Notes: generated by a model from the sequence alone, not told the origin. A DNA stretch of 36,496 nucleotides from Actinomycetes bacterium (GCA_021793115.1 JAJYTJ010000023.1:1-36496), one strand, 5' to 3'; numbered from the stretch's first letter, positions 17,423 to 27,201 are shown. Program-made: numbers and translations.

Positions 17423-18268
17423 ATGGCGAACTACTCGGTGGCGGACATCAAGGCGCTGCGCGAGAAGACGGGCGCCGGCATGCTCGACGTCAAGAAGGCC
17501 CTCGAGGAGGCGGACGGCGACGCCGCCAAGGCGGAGGAGATCATCCGCGTCAAGGGCCTCAAGGGCATCGGCAAGCGCGAGGGGCGCGCTGCCTCCGACG
17601 GGCTCGTGGCGGCGACGGTCGTCCCGCTGCCCTCGGGCGACGGTGAGGTCGGCGTGCTCGTCGAGATCAACTCGGAGACCGACTTCGTCGCCAAGAGCGG
17701 CCCCTTCCTCGCGCTGGCCGACCGGGTGCTCGCGGCGGCCGTCGCGTCCGCCGCCGCCGACGCCGACGCCCTCGTGGCGGCGGAGATCGACGGCACCACG
17801 GTGCAGGCCGCGGTCGACGAGGTGCAGGCGACGCTCGGCGAGAAGATCGTGGTGCGGCGCGTGACGCGCGTCGCGGGCGAGCACGTCGACGTCTACCTGC
17901 ACAAGGTGAACAAGGACCTGCCGCCGCAGGTGGGCGTGCTGGTCGCCACCGATGCCGCAGGCGCCCCGGTCGCCCGTGACATCGCGACCCACATCGCGGC
18001 CTACTCCCCGACGTACCTGTCGCGCGACGAGGTGCCCGAGGACGTCGTCGCGAGCGAGCGGCACATCGCCGAGGAGACCGCGCGCAACGAGGGCAAGCCC
18101 GAGGCCGCACTCGCGAAGATCGTCGAGGGCCGCCTGGTCGGGTACTTCAAGGAGAACGTGTTGCTCGACCAGGCGTTCGCCAAGGACTCGAAGAAGTCGG
18201 TGCAGCAGGTGCTGGCCGAGGTCGGCGGCTCCGTCACCGGCTTCGCCCGCTACCGCGTGGGCGCCTGA
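17423..18268 (+). CDS. tsf: Elongation factor Ts
   Basis: EF-Ts exchanges GDP for GTP on EF-Tu. The 281-residue protein has the N-terminal UBA-like domain ([26 protein letters not shown]), the TDFVAKS contact loop preceded by EINSE, two core subdomains, the helical insert, and the final [18 protein letters not shown] ending (here [15 protein letters not shown]). Length is normal for Actinobacteria. A strong hairpin 7 nt after the stop marks the end of the rpsB-tsf unit. Confidence 0.97.
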   Translation: MANYSVADIKALREKTGAGMLDVKKALEEADGDAAKAEEIIRVKGLKGIGKREGRAASDGLVAATVVPLPSGDGEVGVLVEINSETDFVAKSGPFLALADRVLAAAVASAAADADALVAAEIDGTTVQAAVDEVQATLGEKIVVRRVTRVAGEHVDVYLHKVNKDLPPQVGVLVATDAAGAPVARDIATHIAAYSPTYLSRDEVPEDVVASERHIAEETARNEGKPEAALAKIVEGRLVGYFKENVLLDQAFAKDSKKSVQQVLAEVGGSVTGFARYRVGA

Positions 18269-18275
18269 GCCGGCT

Positions 18276-18312
18276 CCGCGCGGTGGCCCCACAGCCCGGG
18301 GCCGCCGCGCGG
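18276..18312 (+). terminator. Strong 15-bp hairpin after tsf
   Basis: CCGCGCGGTGGCCCC (18276-18290) pairs with 18298-18312 with a single T-G wobble, around a 7-nt loop. It begins 7 nt after the tsf stop. No U-tract follows. It probably ends or attenuates rpsB-tsf transcription before pyrH. Confidence 0.7.
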
Positions 18313-18347
18313 CGCTGCATCCGATGACGCCCCAGCGTGGAGGACAT

Positions 18348-19094
18348 GTGACCGCCCAGAGCCAGGCCCCGCAGGCACCGTCCGCACCCGCTCGTCGGGT
18401 GCTTCTCAAGCTCTCCGGGGAGGCGTTCGGCGGCGGCGCGGTCGGCGTGGACATCGGCGTGGTGCGGCGCATCGCCGAGGAGGTCGCCCAGGCGGTGCGC
18501 GATGGCGTCCAGGTGGCGATCGTCGTCGGCGGGGGCAACTACTTCCGGGGCGCCGAGTTGGCCATGAACGGCATGGACCGGGCTCGTGCGGACTACATGG
18601 GCATGCTGGGCACGGTGATGAACTGCCTGGCGCTGCAGGACTTCCTGGAGCAGGCCGGGGTGCACACCCGGGTGCAGACCGCGATCGCGATGGGGCAGGT
18701 CGCCGAGCCCTACATCCCGCTGCGGGCGATCCGGCACCTGGAGAAGGGTCGGGTGGTCATCTTCGGCGCCGGCGCCGGGATGCCCTACTTCTCCACGGAC
18801 ACCGTCTCGGTGCAGCGCGCGCTGGAGACGCACTGCGACGAGGTTCTCATGGGCAAGAACGGGGTCGACGGCGTCTACAGCGCGGACCCGCGCCGCGACC
18901 CCCACGCCGTGCGGCTCGACCACCTCACCTACACCGAGGCGCTCGTCCAGGGCCTCGAGGTCATGGACGCCACGGCGCTGTCGATGTGCCGGGACAACGA
19001 CATGACCATGGTGGTCTTCGGCCTCGAGGAGCCCGGCGACGTCACCCGGGCGCTCGAGGGTGAGAGGATCGGGACGCTGGTCACCGCGCGCTGA
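18348..19094 (+). CDS. pyrH: UMP kinase
   Basis: UMP kinase makes UDP from UMP, the entry to UTP and CTP. The 248-residue protein is in the amino-acid-kinase fold: [56 protein letters not shown] and [18 protein letters not shown] at 18348 follows GGAGG (18339-18343) by a short 4-nt gap; ATG 18324 would add eight residues but has no ribosome-binding site. The N-terminal [14 protein letters not shown] is unconserved. It lies downstream of the tsf hairpin, so it may have its own promoter, which I cannot identify. Confidence 0.95.
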   Translation: MTAQSQAPQAPSAPARRVLLKLSGEAFGGGAVGVDIGVVRRIAEEVAQAVRDGVQVAIVVGGGNYFRGAELAMNGMDRARADYMGMLGTVMNCLALQDFLEQAGVHTRVQTAIAMGQVAEPYIPLRAIRHLEKGRVVIFGAGAGMPYFSTDTVSVQRALETHCDEVLMGKNGVDGVYSADPRRDPHAVRLDHLTYTEALVQGLEVMDATALSMCRDNDMTMVVFGLEEPGDVTRALEGERIGTLVTAR

Positions 19095-19160
19095 CCCGGC
19101 GCGGACCGCGGCCCGGAGCGTCGCTGCAACTACCGATCGCACAGCACGAAGGAGCTCGCC

Positions 19161-19718
19161 GTGATCGACGACACCCTCCTCGAGGCCGAGGAGAAGATGG
19201 ACAAGGCGATCGAGTTCGCCAAGGAGGAGTTCGCGACGATCCGCACCGGCCGTGCGAACGCCGCGATGTTCTCCAAGCTGCACGCGGACTACTACGGCAG
19301 CCCCACGCCGCTGCAGCAGCTCGCGTCGTTCAACATCCCCGAGGCCCGCACGGTGCTCATCACCCCGTACGACAAGTCCGCGCTGCGGGCCATCGAGAAG
19401 GCCATCCGCGACAGCGACCTCGGGGTGAACCCGACCGACGACGGCGGCGTCATCCGCGTCGTGCTGCCCCAGCTCACCCAGGAGCGGCGCAAGGACTACG
19501 TCAAGCTCGCCAAGACCAAGGCCGAGGACGCCCGCGTGGCGGTGCGCGGTGTGCGTCGGCACGCCAAGGAGCAGCTGGACCGGATCGCCAAGGACGGCGA
19601 CGCCGGCGAGGACGAGGTGACGCGCGCGGAGAAGGAACTCGACGCGCTGACGAAGAAGCACGTCGACCTCATCGACCACCTGCTCGCCGTCAAGGAGAGC
19701 GAGCTGCTCGAGGTCTGA
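19161..19718 (+). CDS. frr: Ribosome recycling factor
   Basis: RRF, with EF-G, splits the ribosome after termination. The 185-residue protein is of normal length and shows [59 protein letters not shown] and [25 protein letters not shown] at 19161 has GAAGGAG (19148-19154) 6 nt upstream. Its stop overlaps the cdsA start by one base, so cdsA is coupled to it. Confidence 0.97.
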   Translation: MIDDTLLEAEEKMDKAIEFAKEEFATIRTGRANAAMFSKLHADYYGSPTPLQQLASFNIPEARTVLITPYDKSALRAIEKAIRDSDLGVNPTDDGGVIRVVLPQLTQERRKDYVKLAKTKAEDARVAVRGVRRHAKEQLDRIAKDGDAGEDEVTRAEKELDALTKKHVDLIDHLLAVKESELLEV

Positions 19719-20557
19719 TGTCGCAGCTCGCTCCCGCACGGACCCCGAACCCGGGCCGTGACCTGCCCGTCGCGGTCGCGGTCGGGCTGGGCATGCTCGC
19801 GGCCGTCGCGGCGTCGCTGTTCATCCGCAAGGACGTCTTCGCCGGCGTGGTGATCCTCGCGGTCTGCGCGGCGATGTGGGAGCTGGCACGGGCGTTCGCG
19901 CGGGCCCAGCTGCACCTGCCGCTCGTACCGCTGCTGGTGGGTTCGGTCGGCATCCTGGTCTCGGCCTACACCACCGGTGCCGAGGCCCTCGTGGTGGCGT
20001 TCCTGCTCACGGTGGGTGGCACCGTCGTCTGGCGGGTGCTCGACGGCTCCGGGCGACCGGCGCTGCGCGACGCCGCGGCGTCGGCGTTCGCCACCGCGTA
20101 CCTGCCGTTCCTCGCCGGCTTCGCCCTGCTCATGCTCGCGGCCCATGACGGCGCGGCGCGCGTGGCGATGTTCATCCTCCTCGGCGTCGCGTGCGACACC
20201 GGCGGGTACGCGGTCGGCGTGCTGCTCGGCAGGCACCCGATGGCCCCGTCGGTCAGCCCGAAGAAGACGTGGGAGGGACTGGCCGGCTCCATCGTGCTGG
20301 CGTGCGTCGTCGGCGTCGTCGGCGCCCAGGTGGCGTTCCACGCCGAGCCCGTCATCGGCGTCATCCTCGGCCTGGCCACCGTGGCCACCGCCACGCTGGG
20401 CGACCTGTCGGAGTCCATGCTCAAGCGCGACCTGGGGCTGAAGGACATGGGCCGCCTGCTGCCCGGCCACGGCGGTGTCCTCGACCGGCTGGACTCCCTG
20501 CTGCTCTCGGCGCCCGGGGTCTGGCTCGTGCTCACGCTGCTGGTGCCGGCCTCGTGA
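19718..20557 (+). CDS. cdsA: Phosphatidate cytidylyltransferase
   Basis: CdsA makes CDP-diacylglycerol, the precursor of all phospholipids. The 279-residue membrane protein has about eight hydrophobic helices and the family signature [12 protein letters not shown] followed near the end by [17 protein letters not shown] and [13 protein letters not shown], which bind metal and CTP. ATG at 19718 shares its A with the frr stop. rlmN overlaps its end (GTGA). The pyrH-frr-cdsA-rlmN order is standard in Actinobacteria. Confidence 0.95.
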   Translation: MSQLAPARTPNPGRDLPVAVAVGLGMLAAVAASLFIRKDVFAGVVILAVCAAMWELARAFARAQLHLPLVPLLVGSVGILVSAYTTGAEALVVAFLLTVGGTVVWRVLDGSGRPALRDAAASAFATAYLPFLAGFALLMLAAHDGAARVAMFILLGVACDTGGYAVGVLLGRHPMAPSVSPKKTWEGLAGSIVLACVVGVVGAQVAFHAEPVIGVILGLATVATATLGDLSESMLKRDLGLKDMGRLLPGHGGVLDRLDSLLLSAPGVWLVLTLLVPAS

Positions 20558-21732
20558 CCGGCCCGGTCCGGCTCGATCTGTCGTCGCCCACGCGTGGGCC
20601 GCACGGCAAGCCGCCGCGTCACTTCGCGGACCTCACGCCCGACGAGCAGGTGGCGGCGCTCGCCGCGATCGGCCTGCCGGCGTTCCGGGCGCGGCAGGTC
20701 GCGACCCACTACTACACGCACCTGACCGCGGACACCGGTGCGATGACCGACGTCCCCGCGGCCGCGCGGACCGCGATCGCCGACGCGCTGTTCCCACCCC
20801 TGCTGCAGGAGGTGCGCACCCTCACCGCCGACCGCGGCACCACCGTGAAGACGTTATGGCGGATGTTCGACCACGCGCTCGTCGAGTCGGTGCTCATGCG
20901 CTACCCGGGGCGTTCGACGCTGTGCGTGTCCAGCCAGGTGGGCTGCGGGCTGGCGTGCGCGTTCTGTGCCACCGGTCAGATGGGCCTGACGCGCAACCTG
21001 TCGACCGGCGAGATCGTCGAGCAGGTGCGCGTCGCGGCGCGGCAGCTGGCCGACGGTGCCCTGCCGGGCGGACCCACGCGGCTGTCGAACGTCGTCTTCA
21101 TGGGCATGGGCGAACCGCTGGCGAACTATCAGGCGGTGCTGGGCGCCGTGCACCGGATCGTCGATCCGGCGCCGGACGGCCTAGGCATCTCGGCGCGCAA
21201 CGTCACCGTCTCGTCGGCGGGTCTCGTGCCCGCGATCGACCGCCTGGCGGGCGAGGGTCTGCCCCTGACGTTCGCGCTGTCCCTGCACGCGCCGGACGAC
21301 GAGCTGCGCAGCGAGCTGGTGCCGATCAACACCCGGTGGTCGGTGGACGAGGCGCTCGACGCCGCCCACCGGTACTTCCAGGCGACCGGTCGCCGGGTGT
21401 CCATCGAGTACGCGCTCATCCGCGACGTCAACGACCACGCCTGGCGGGCCGACCTGCTCGCCGAGAAGCTGCTGGCGCGCGGCAAGCACTGGGTGCACTG
21501 CAACCCCATCCCGATGAACCCGGTGCCGGGCTCGCGGTGGACGGCGAGCGATCCTGCGGTCGAGGCGGAGTTCGTGGCACGCTTGCGCTCGCACGGCATC
21601 CCGACGACCGTCCGGGACACGCGGGGAAGCGAGATCGACGGGGCCTGCGGGCAGCTGGCGGCCGACGAGTCGGAGGTTCGAGCGATGCGAGCGGCGGCGC
21701 GCCGACGTGCAGTCGAGGAGGAGACCGAGTGA
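20554..21732 (+). CDS. rlmN: 23S rRNA (adenine-2503-C2) methyltransferase RlmN
   Basis: RlmN is a radical-SAM enzyme that methylates A2503 of 23S rRNA and A37 of some tRNAs. The 392-residue protein has the cluster cysteines C131, C135 and C138 in CGLACAFC, the two catalytic cysteines C124 (TLCVSSQ) and C365 (GACGQLA), and [34 protein letters not shown] and HVN-type substrate residues ([12 protein letters not shown]). GTG at 20554 overlaps the cdsA stop, and its end overlaps the following DivIVA-like gene. All residues needed for activity are present. Confidence 0.96.
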   Translation: MTGPVRLDLSSPTRGPHGKPPRHFADLTPDEQVAALAAIGLPAFRARQVATHYYTHLTADTGAMTDVPAAARTAIADALFPPLLQEVRTLTADRGTTVKTLWRMFDHALVESVLMRYPGRSTLCVSSQVGCGLACAFCATGQMGLTRNLSTGEIVEQVRVAARQLADGALPGGPTRLSNVVFMGMGEPLANYQAVLGAVHRIVDPAPDGLGISARNVTVSSAGLVPAIDRLAGEGLPLTFALSLHAPDDELRSELVPINTRWSVDEALDAAHRYFQATGRRVSIEYALIRDVNDHAWRADLLAEKLLARGKHWVHCNPIPMNPVPGSRWTASDPAVEAEFVARLRSHGIPTTVRDTRGSEIDGACGQLAADESEVRAMRAAARRRAVEEETE

Positions 21733-22283
21733 GCGACGGGATGTTCCGGACCGTGCCGAGCCTGCGGCACGGCTACGACCCCGACGAGGTGGACGAGTTC
21801 TTCTCGCACGCGCGGCAGATGTACGAGTCCGGCCCGGCCGGCGCCCTCACCGGCAAGGACGTCCGGCGGGTGTCGTTCGACATGGTGCGGGGCGGCTACG
21901 TCACCGCGGCGGTCGACGCCGCGCTGGACCGGCTCGAGGCCGCGTTCGTCGCGCGCGCCCGGGCGGACTTCATCGCGCAGCGCGGGCAGCAGGCCTGGCT
22001 CGCACAGCTCGGCGAGCAGGCCCGCACGCTCTACGGGCGGCTCGGGCGGCCGGACGGCGACCGGTTCGCGCCGCCGTCGGGCCGGTTGCCCGGCTATGAG
22101 CCTGCCGACGTCGACGCGCTGTGCCACCGGCTCGTCGCCTACTTCGACACCGGGGCGCCGCTGACCGCCGCCGAGGTGCGCACCGCGACGTTCCGCCGCC
22201 GCAGCGGCAAGGACGGCTACGACGAGGCTTCCGTCGATGCCTTCTGCGGTCGCGCCGTCGAGGTGCTGCTCGGCGTCGAGTGA
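21729..22283 (+). CDS. DivIVA-domain protein with an internal duplication
   Basis: A 184-residue protein with short DivIVA-like (DivI1A) motifs. Two halves repeat: [10 protein letters not shown] (15-24) pairs with [10 protein letters not shown] (122-131), and [10 protein letters not shown] (55-64) pairs with [11 protein letters not shown] (162-172). The GY to GY distance is 41 residues in both halves, and each half has a similar middle, [11 protein letters not shown] versus [12 protein letters not shown] linker with [14 protein letters not shown] lies between them. It lacks the long coiled coil of true DivIVA/Wag31, so a polar scaffold role is unproven. Such proteins are often found beside rlmN in Actinobacteria. 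GTG at 21729 overlaps the rlmN stop (GTGA). Confidence 0.85.
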   Translation: MSDGMFRTVPSLRHGYDPDEVDEFFSHARQMYESGPAGALTGKDVRRVSFDMVRGGYVTAAVDAALDRLEAAFVARARADFIAQRGQQAWLAQLGEQARTLYGRLGRPDGDRFAPPSGRLPGYEPADVDALCHRLVAYFDTGAPLTAAEVRTATFRRRSGKDGYDEASVDAFCGRAVEVLLGVE

Positions 22284-22301
22284 GCGTGCGGTGAGCGGGC
22301 G

Positions 22302-23459
22302 ATGACCAGGTCGGTGGTGCTGCTCGGGTCGACCGGGTCGATCGGTACCCAGGCCCTCGACGTGGTGGGTCGGCACCCGGAGCGGTTCGACGTGGTGGGC
22401 CTGGCCGCCGGCGGGGGACAGCCGGGCCTCGTCGTGCGGCAGGCGCTGCGGTTCGGCGTCGAGATCGTCGCGGTGTCCGACGACGCCGCGGCGCACCGGG
22501 TGCGGGCCGCCCTGACGGACGCCGGCTCGTCGGCGCGCGTGCTGGCGGGGCCCGACGCCGCGGCACAGCTGGCGGGCCTGGGCGCGGATGTGGTGCTCAA
22601 CGGCATCACCGGGTCGGTCGGCCTGCGCCCGACGCTGGCGGCGCTGGCCGCCGGCTCCACCCTGGCGCTGGCGAACAAGGAGTCGCTGGTCGTCGGCGGC
22701 GACCTGGTGCGCGCCGCCCGGCGGCGGCCGGACCAGATCGTGCCGGTGGACTCGGAGCACTCCGCGATCGCCCAGGCGCTGCGCTCCGGCACGCACGCCG
22801 AGGTGCGGCGCCTGGTGCTCACGGCGTCGGGCGGCCCGTTCCGCGGGAGCACGCTCGACGAGCGGAAGGCGGCCACGCCGGCGCAGGCATTGGCCCACCC
22901 CACGTGGTCCATGGGGCCGGTGGTGACGGTCAACTCCGCGACCATGGTCAACAAGGGGCTCGAGCTCATCGAGGCGCACCTGCTGTTCGACGTGCCGGCG
23001 GACGACATCGTCGTCGTCGTGCACCCGCAGTCGGTGGTGCACTCCATGGTCGAGTTTGTCGACGGCTCGACGATCGCGCAGGCCTCGCCGCCCGACATGC
23101 GGCTGCCGATCGCGCTCGGCCTGGCGTGGCCGGACCGGCTCGACCCGGTGGTGCCGGCGTGCGACTGGTCGAGCTCGACGGCGTGGACGTTCCAGCCGCT
23201 CGACGAGGACGCGTTCCCCGCGGTCCGGCTCGCCCGGGCGGCGCTGGCGTCCTCGCCGACGCACCCGGCCGTGTACAACGCGGCGAACGAGCAGGCCGTT
23301 GCGGCCTTCCTCGCCGGGCGCATCGGCTTCCTCGACATCGTCGCCACGGTCGGGCGCGTCCTCGACGAGCACGTCGCGGCGGGCGTCGACCTGGCGGCGG
23401 TGCTCGCGGCGGAGCGGTGGGCGCGCACCCGGGCCGACGAGCTGCTCGCGCGGCGGTAG
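22302..23459 (+). CDS. dxr: 1-deoxy-D-xylulose 5-phosphate reductoisomerase
   Basis: Dxr converts DXP to MEP, the committed step of the MEP isoprenoid pathway, with NADPH. The 385-residue protein starts [19 protein letters not shown] (nucleotide-binding loop), followed by [25 protein letters not shown] with the metal-binding D and [33 protein letters not shown] and [15 protein letters not shown] at 22302 begins 18 nt after the DivIVA-like gene. In many relatives rip1 and ispG follow directly; here two minus-strand genes intervene. Confidence 0.96.
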   Translation: MTRSVVLLGSTGSIGTQALDVVGRHPERFDVVGLAAGGGQPGLVVRQALRFGVEIVAVSDDAAAHRVRAALTDAGSSARVLAGPDAAAQLAGLGADVVLNGITGSVGLRPTLAALAAGSTLALANKESLVVGGDLVRAARRRPDQIVPVDSEHSAIAQALRSGTHAEVRRLVLTASGGPFRGSTLDERKAATPAQALAHPTWSMGPVVTVNSATMVNKGLELIEAHLLFDVPADDIVVVVHPQSVVHSMVEFVDGSTIAQASPPDMRLPIALGLAWPDRLDPVVPACDWSSSTAWTFQPLDEDAFPAVRLARAALASSPTHPAVYNAANEQAVAAFLAGRIGFLDIVATVGRVLDEHVAAGVDLAAVLAAERWARTRADELLARR

Positions 23460-23724
23460 CCCGCCCGGCTCAGGTGAGCGACCGTGGGCCGCGCACGGCG
23501 CAGCGGTGCAGCGTCACCCCCGCCCTCGCAGGTGCCCTGTTCGCGGTGCCGGGACTCGCCGATCCGCACCCAGCCGACGCCGGCGTCCTCGCCGGCGGCC
23601 GCCTCGATCCGCAGGTCGAGCGACACGTTCATCCGGGACCCGACGCGGCCCGTGGCCCATCCTCTCGGCGGTGGAGGCGCGTCCTGGGGGCGGTCGGCTG
23701 GCGCCGGACGCCCCTCGCGAAGGG
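23460..23724. other. Convergent spacer between dxr and the oxidase gene, no gene supported
   Basis: A 265-bp GC-rich gap. A minus-strand frame beginning MNVSLDLRIEAAAGED at 23632 looks somewhat protein-like for about 30 codons, but it stays open antisense through dxr and no boundary can be set. No strong terminator hairpin is visible. Confidence 0.4.
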
Positions 23725-25101
23725 TCAGCGCCCGAGCAGAGGGGCGACGAGCGCGGCGATCCGGCTCGGCCGACCCGTGCGGCGCTCCTCGGCGTCCGCC
23801 AGGGCGGTCGCCCGCGCCGTCGCCGTGATCTCGGCCCACCGGACGGGCTCCGGCCCCCAGTCGGGGGATCGGTGCCCGACCCACGGCAGCCGCACCAGGG
23901 GCGAGTCGGCTCCGGTGACGAGGTCGGCGAGCGTGCGCCCGGCGAGGTTGGCGGTCGCGACGCCGTCGCCCACGTAGCCGCCGGCCCAGCCGATCCCGGT
24001 GGCGGGATCGAGGCCGACGGAGGCGTGCCAGTCGCGGGGCACGCCGAGCGCGCCGCCCCACCGGTGCGTGATCGCGGCGTCGGCCACCGCGGGGAACAGC
24101 TCCCCGAGCGCGCGGCGCAGCCGTTCGTGGGCGGCCGCGGCGTGGTCGAACACCGGGGAGACCGACGAGCCCGCGTGGTACCGGGCGCCGCGGCCGCCGA
24201 GGGCCAGCCGGTCGTCGGGCGTGCGCACGCCGTAGATGGTGAGGTGCCCGCCGTCGGTGAAGGTCTCGGCGCGGTCCAGCCCGACGGTCGCCCACACGTC
24301 GGCAGGCAGCGGCTCGGTGGCGATCATCAGCGAGTACACGGGCGCGATCTGCCGCCGGGAGCCGGCGAGCTGCGCCGTCCACGCCTCCGTCGCCCGGACG
24401 ATCCAGCGCGCCCGGGCCGTGCCACGGTCGGTGACCACCGCGCGCGGCGAGATCCGCAGCACCCGCGTCCGCTCGGTGATCCGCGCGCCGCGGGTCTCGA
24501 CCACGCGCGCCAGCCCGCGGGTGAGGGCGAGCGGTTGGATGCGGGCGCAGTCGGGCGTCCAGGACCCGCCCAGCACCCCCGCCGCCCGGACGTGGTCCGC
24601 GACCCCGTCGGCATCGAGCAGGTGCTCCTCGTCGCCCCACCGCGCGGCCTCGTCCGCCTCCGCGCGTACGCGCGCCAGCTGGGCCCCGTTGCGGGCGAGC
24701 GTGACGGTGCCGCCGTAGGCGAACCCGCACTCGATGCCCTCGGCGCGCGCGACCCCGCCGACCTCCACCACCGTGTCGCGCATCGCGGCGCGCAGCGCGA
24801 GCGCGGCGTCCGGGCCGTGGCGGCGCGCCAGCGCCTCGGGCGACTGCGGGAACAGCGCCGAGCACCATCCGCCGTTGCGCCCGGAGGCGCCGAACCCGGC
24901 GACCTCCTGCTCGACCACGAGCACGTCCAGCGAGGGGTCGGCCTCGAGCAGGTAGTAGGCGGTCCACAGGCCGGTCAGCCCGGCGCCGACGACGACGACG
25001 TCCGCCGTGGTGTCACCGTCCAGCGGTGGGCGCACGACGAGCTCCCCGGGCTCGTCGGAGCCGACCTGGTCCCACCACAGGGACAGGTTGCGGGCGCTCA
25101 T
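23725..25101 (-). CDS. FAD-dependent oxidoreductase of the DAO family (PuuB-like)
   Basis: A 458-residue flavoprotein of the D-amino-acid/glycine-oxidase (DAO) superfamily. The N terminus RNLSLWWDQ and the dinucleotide fold DVVVVGAGLTGLWTAYYLLE, then GFGASGRNGGWCSALF, are typical of the branch containing gamma-glutamylputrescine oxidase and related amine oxidases. Near the end, GIGWAGGYVGDGVATANLAGRTLADLV is the usual C-terminal FAD contact. Substrate is not shown by the sequence; an amine or amino acid is likely. ATG at 25101 is 16 nt downstream of the Lrp-type regulator on the same strand, so the two are probably one operon and the regulator likely senses the substrate or its product. Confidence 0.88.
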   Translation of the reverse strand: MSARNLSLWWDQVGSDEPGELVVRPPLDGDTTADVVVVGAGLTGLWTAYYLLEADPSLDVLVVEQEVAGFGASGRNGGWCSALFPQSPEALARRHGPDAALALRAAMRDTVVEVGGVARAEGIECGFAYGGTVTLARNGAQLARVRAEADEAARWGDEEHLLDADGVADHVRAAGVLGGSWTPDCARIQPLALTRGLARVVETRGARITERTRVLRISPRAVVTDRGTARARWIVRATEAWTAQLAGSRRQIAPVYSLMIATEPLPADVWATVGLDRAETFTDGGHLTIYGVRTPDDRLALGGRGARYHAGSSVSPVFDHAAAAHERLRRALGELFPAVADAAITHRWGGALGVPRDWHASVGLDPATGIGWAGGYVGDGVATANLAGRTLADLVTGADSPLVRLPWVGHRSPDWGPEPVRWAEITATARATALADAEERRTGRPSRIAALVAPLLGR

Positions 25102-25117
25102 CGCGACCGCCGGTGGG

Positions 25118-25594
25118 TCACACGCTGACCCGGTGCGCGGACCGCTTGTGCGACCCGAGGTAGACGAACGTCTCGGTCTCCCGCACCCCCGGCAGGGTCC
25201 GGATGCTGTTGTTGAGCAGCCGTAGCAGGTGGTCGTCGTTCTCGCACGCCACCTCGACGAGCACGTCGAACGAACCGGCGGTCACCACGACGTAGTCCAC
25301 CTCGGGCAGGTCGGCCAGCGTCGCGGCCAGGGCGGCGAGGTCGCCGTCGGCGCGCAGCGCCACCATGGCCTGGCGGGTGAGCCCCACCTGGAGCGGGTCG
25401 GTGAGGGCGACGATGCGCACCAGGCCGCTGTCGGTGAGCCGCTGCACGCGTTGCCGAACGGCCGCCTCGGACAACCCGATCGCCTTGCCGATGGCCGCGT
25501 AGGAGCGCCGCCCGTCCTGCGTGAGCTGCTCGATGATGGCCCGCGACACCTCGTCCAGCTGGAGATGGCTGGGGGGTCCGACGCGGCGGCTCAT
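25118..25594 (-). CDS. Lrp/AsnC family transcriptional regulator
   Basis: From ATG 25594 this is 158 residues. The N-terminal helix-turn-helix is LQLDEVSRAIIEQL, SYAAIGKAIGLSEAAVRQRVQRL; the C-terminal RAM ligand-binding domain includes VDYVVVTAGSFDVLVEVACEND and ends in ETETFVYLGSHK. Lrp/AsnC proteins form octamers that sense amino acids. The start was chosen because CACGAT ends 7 nt before it with TTGCTC 18 nt further upstream, fitting a leaderless promoter; a longer reading from 25672 has no family support. It probably controls the downstream oxidase gene and itself through the dyad at 25629-25663. Confidence 0.9.
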   Translation of the reverse strand: MSRRVGPPSHLQLDEVSRAIIEQLTQDGRRSYAAIGKAIGLSEAAVRQRVQRLTDSGLVRIVALTDPLQVGLTRQAMVALRADGDLAALAATLADLPEVDYVVVTAGSFDVLVEVACENDDHLLRLLNNSIRTLPGVRETETFVYLGSHKRSAHRVSV

Positions 25595-25601
25595 GCCGAG
25601 C

Positions 25602-25631
25602 ATCGTGCCGCATCTGCGGCGTGCCGAGCAA
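25602..25631 (-). promoter_or_regulatory. Promoter of the Lrp-type gene, likely leaderless
   Basis: On the minus strand, TTGCTC (25631-25626) and CACGAT (25607-25602) are 18 nt apart, and CACGAT ends 7 nt before the ATG at 25594. This is one of the two places in the window where both hexamers are acceptable. Confidence 0.5.
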
Positions 25632-25663
25632 ACGAATCGGTTGTCGACCGCCGATGTCCGTTG
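25629..25663. promoter_or_regulatory. Candidate operator for the Lrp/AsnC regulator
   Basis: An imperfect inverted repeat: CAAACGAATCGG (25629-25640) and CCGATGTCCGTTG (25651-25663), separated by 10 bp. The arms share ATCGG/CCGAT exactly and CAA..CG/CG..TTG outside it. It overlaps the -35 of the regulator promoter, where autorepression would act. The surrounding DNA is less GC-rich than the genes. Confidence 0.35.
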
Positions 25664-25819
25664 CATTTCCACGGTGTCGAGCGACAGTCGGTCCGGATTG
25701 CGTGGCCGATGGCGTCGGCACGACGCCGTCGCCGCGACCTGGCCAGCATGTCGGGCCGGCCGCCCGAGCAGGATACGTGCCCTCAGGCGCGGTCTCAGCG
25801 GGCTTTCAGCCCGGTGACG

Positions 25820-25825
25820 GACAAT
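25820..25825 (+). promoter_or_regulatory. -10 element for rip1-ispG
   Basis: GACAAT in GGACAATGTCG resembles the GGCACAATGG motif of rpsP. It is 40 nt before the rip1 ATG. No clear -35. It would give the rip1-ispG pair its own promoter, needed because the gene pair is cut off from dxr. Confidence 0.4.
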
Positions 25826-25865
25826 GTCGTGTCGCGGTGCCGTGCCGCGGACATCGGGAGGGGCG

Positions 25866-27185
25866 ATGGCTTACCTCGTCGGGGTGATCATCCTCGTGGT
25901 CGTGCTGCTGGCGTCGATCGCGCTGCACGAGCTGGGGCACATGGTGCCCGCCAAGCGGTTCGGCGTGCGCGTGAGCCAGTACATGGTCGGCTTCGGGCCG
26001 ACGCTGTGGTCCCGCACGCGCGGCGAGACCGAGTACGGGATCAAGGCGATCCCGCTCGGCGGCTACGTCCGGCTGGCGGGGATGTACCCCCCGGCCCGTG
26101 CCGTCGGCGACCCACCTGCGGACGGCGGCTGGGCGGTCCGGCTCGCGGCCGACGCCCGGGAGGCCAGCGCCGAGGAGCTGCCGGCCGGCGAGGAGGACCG
26201 CGCCTTCTACCAGCTGAGCACGCCGAAGAAGATCACCGTCATGCTGGGCGGCCCGGTGATGAACCTCGTCATCGCGGGCGTGCTGCTGGCCATCGCCTAC
26301 GTCGGCATCGGCATCCCGGCCGCCACCACGACCGTGGCGTCCGTGTCCGCCTGCGTGCCCGCGGCGGGCGCCACCACGGACCAGTGCACCGCGGCGGACC
26401 AGCCCGGCCCGGGCGCCGCGGCGGGCGTGCAGCCGGGGGACCGCATCGTCGCCTTCGGTGGCACCGCGGTGAGCTCCTGGGACCAGCTGACGACCCTGAT
26501 CCGTGCCGCGGGCGGCCGGACGCAGCCCATGGTCGTCGACCGCGCCGGACGCCAGGTGACGCTGCAGGTGACGCCGGCCGTCGCCGCGCGCCCCGTGCTC
26601 GACGCGAACGGCATCCCGGTCACGGGACCGGACGGCAAGGCGGTCACGACCCAGGTCGGCTTCCTCGGCGTCACGGCGGCCGAGGCGACCCAGCGGGCGT
26701 CGATCGTCTCGATCCCCGGACTCGTCGCGGACCGCACGTGGGCGACCATGAAGGTCGTCGCCACGCTGCCCACGCAGGCCTACCAGGTGCTGCACGAGAC
26801 CATCTCCGGGCAGCCGCGCGGCGCCTCGAGCATCGTCGGCATCGTCGGCGTGGGGCGGTTCGCCGGCGACATCGCCTCGGCGCACGGCGCCGGGATCAAC
26901 TGGGGACTGAAGGCCGCCGGCCTGCTGGAGATGCTCGCGGCGCTCAACCTGTCGTTGTTCGTGTTCAACCTCATCCCGTTGCCTCCGCTCGACGGCGGTC
27001 ACGTCGCCGCAGCGCTGTGGGAGGGGCTGAAGCGCCAGGCGGCACGGCTGCGCAAGCTGCCGAAGCCACGGGTGGCGGACACCGCCCGGCTCGTCCCGCT
27101 GGCGTACGCGGTCTTCGCCGTCCTGGGGGTGCTGGGGGTCATGCTCATCTGGGCGGACATCGTCAATCCGGTCAGCATCGGCTGA
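25866..27185 (+). CDS. rip1: Site-2 intramembrane protease (RseP/Rip1)
   Basis: Rip1-type proteases cut single-pass membrane proteins such as anti-sigma factors inside the membrane. The 439-residue protein has the zinc motif HELGH at 21-25 in the first helix, a second membrane helix near [23 protein letters not shown], a PDZ domain ([24 protein letters not shown]), and the C-terminal active-site segment [12 protein letters not shown] with D376. A final hydrophobic helix ends the protein. Compared with short homologues there is an acidic insert (about 76-115). ATG at 25866 has GGGAGG (25856-25861). It is normally between dxr and ispG; ispG follows after 16 nt. Confidence 0.95.
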   Translation: MAYLVGVIILVVVLLASIALHELGHMVPAKRFGVRVSQYMVGFGPTLWSRTRGETEYGIKAIPLGGYVRLAGMYPPARAVGDPPADGGWAVRLAADAREASAEELPAGEEDRAFYQLSTPKKITVMLGGPVMNLVIAGVLLAIAYVGIGIPAATTTVASVSACVPAAGATTDQCTAADQPGPGAAAGVQPGDRIVAFGGTAVSSWDQLTTLIRAAGGRTQPMVVDRAGRQVTLQVTPAVAARPVLDANGIPVTGPDGKAVTTQVGFLGVTAAEATQRASIVSIPGLVADRTWATMKVVATLPTQAYQVLHETISGQPRGASSIVGIVGVGRFAGDIASAHGAGINWGLKAAGLLEMLAALNLSLFVFNLIPLPPLDGGHVAAALWEGLKRQAARLRKLPKPRVADTARLVPLAYAVFAVLGVLGVMLIWADIVNPVSIG

Positions 27186-27189
27186 ATGC

Positions 27190-27195
27190 GATGAT
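27190..27195 (+). promoter_or_regulatory. -10-like hexamer for leaderless ispG
   Basis: GATGAT ends 6 nt before the ispG GTG at 27202, directly after the rip1 stop. It could give ispG an internal leaderless promoter. No -35 visible, and co-transcription with rip1 is equally possible. Confidence 0.35.
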
Positions 27196-27201
27196 GGTTC
27201 G

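Noticed and set aside
23460..23632. Minus-strand frame starting MNVSLDLRIEAAAGED at 23632 as a gene
   Set aside because: It looks protein-like only briefly, has no stop until far inside dxr antisense, and shows no ribosome-binding site or recognised motif.
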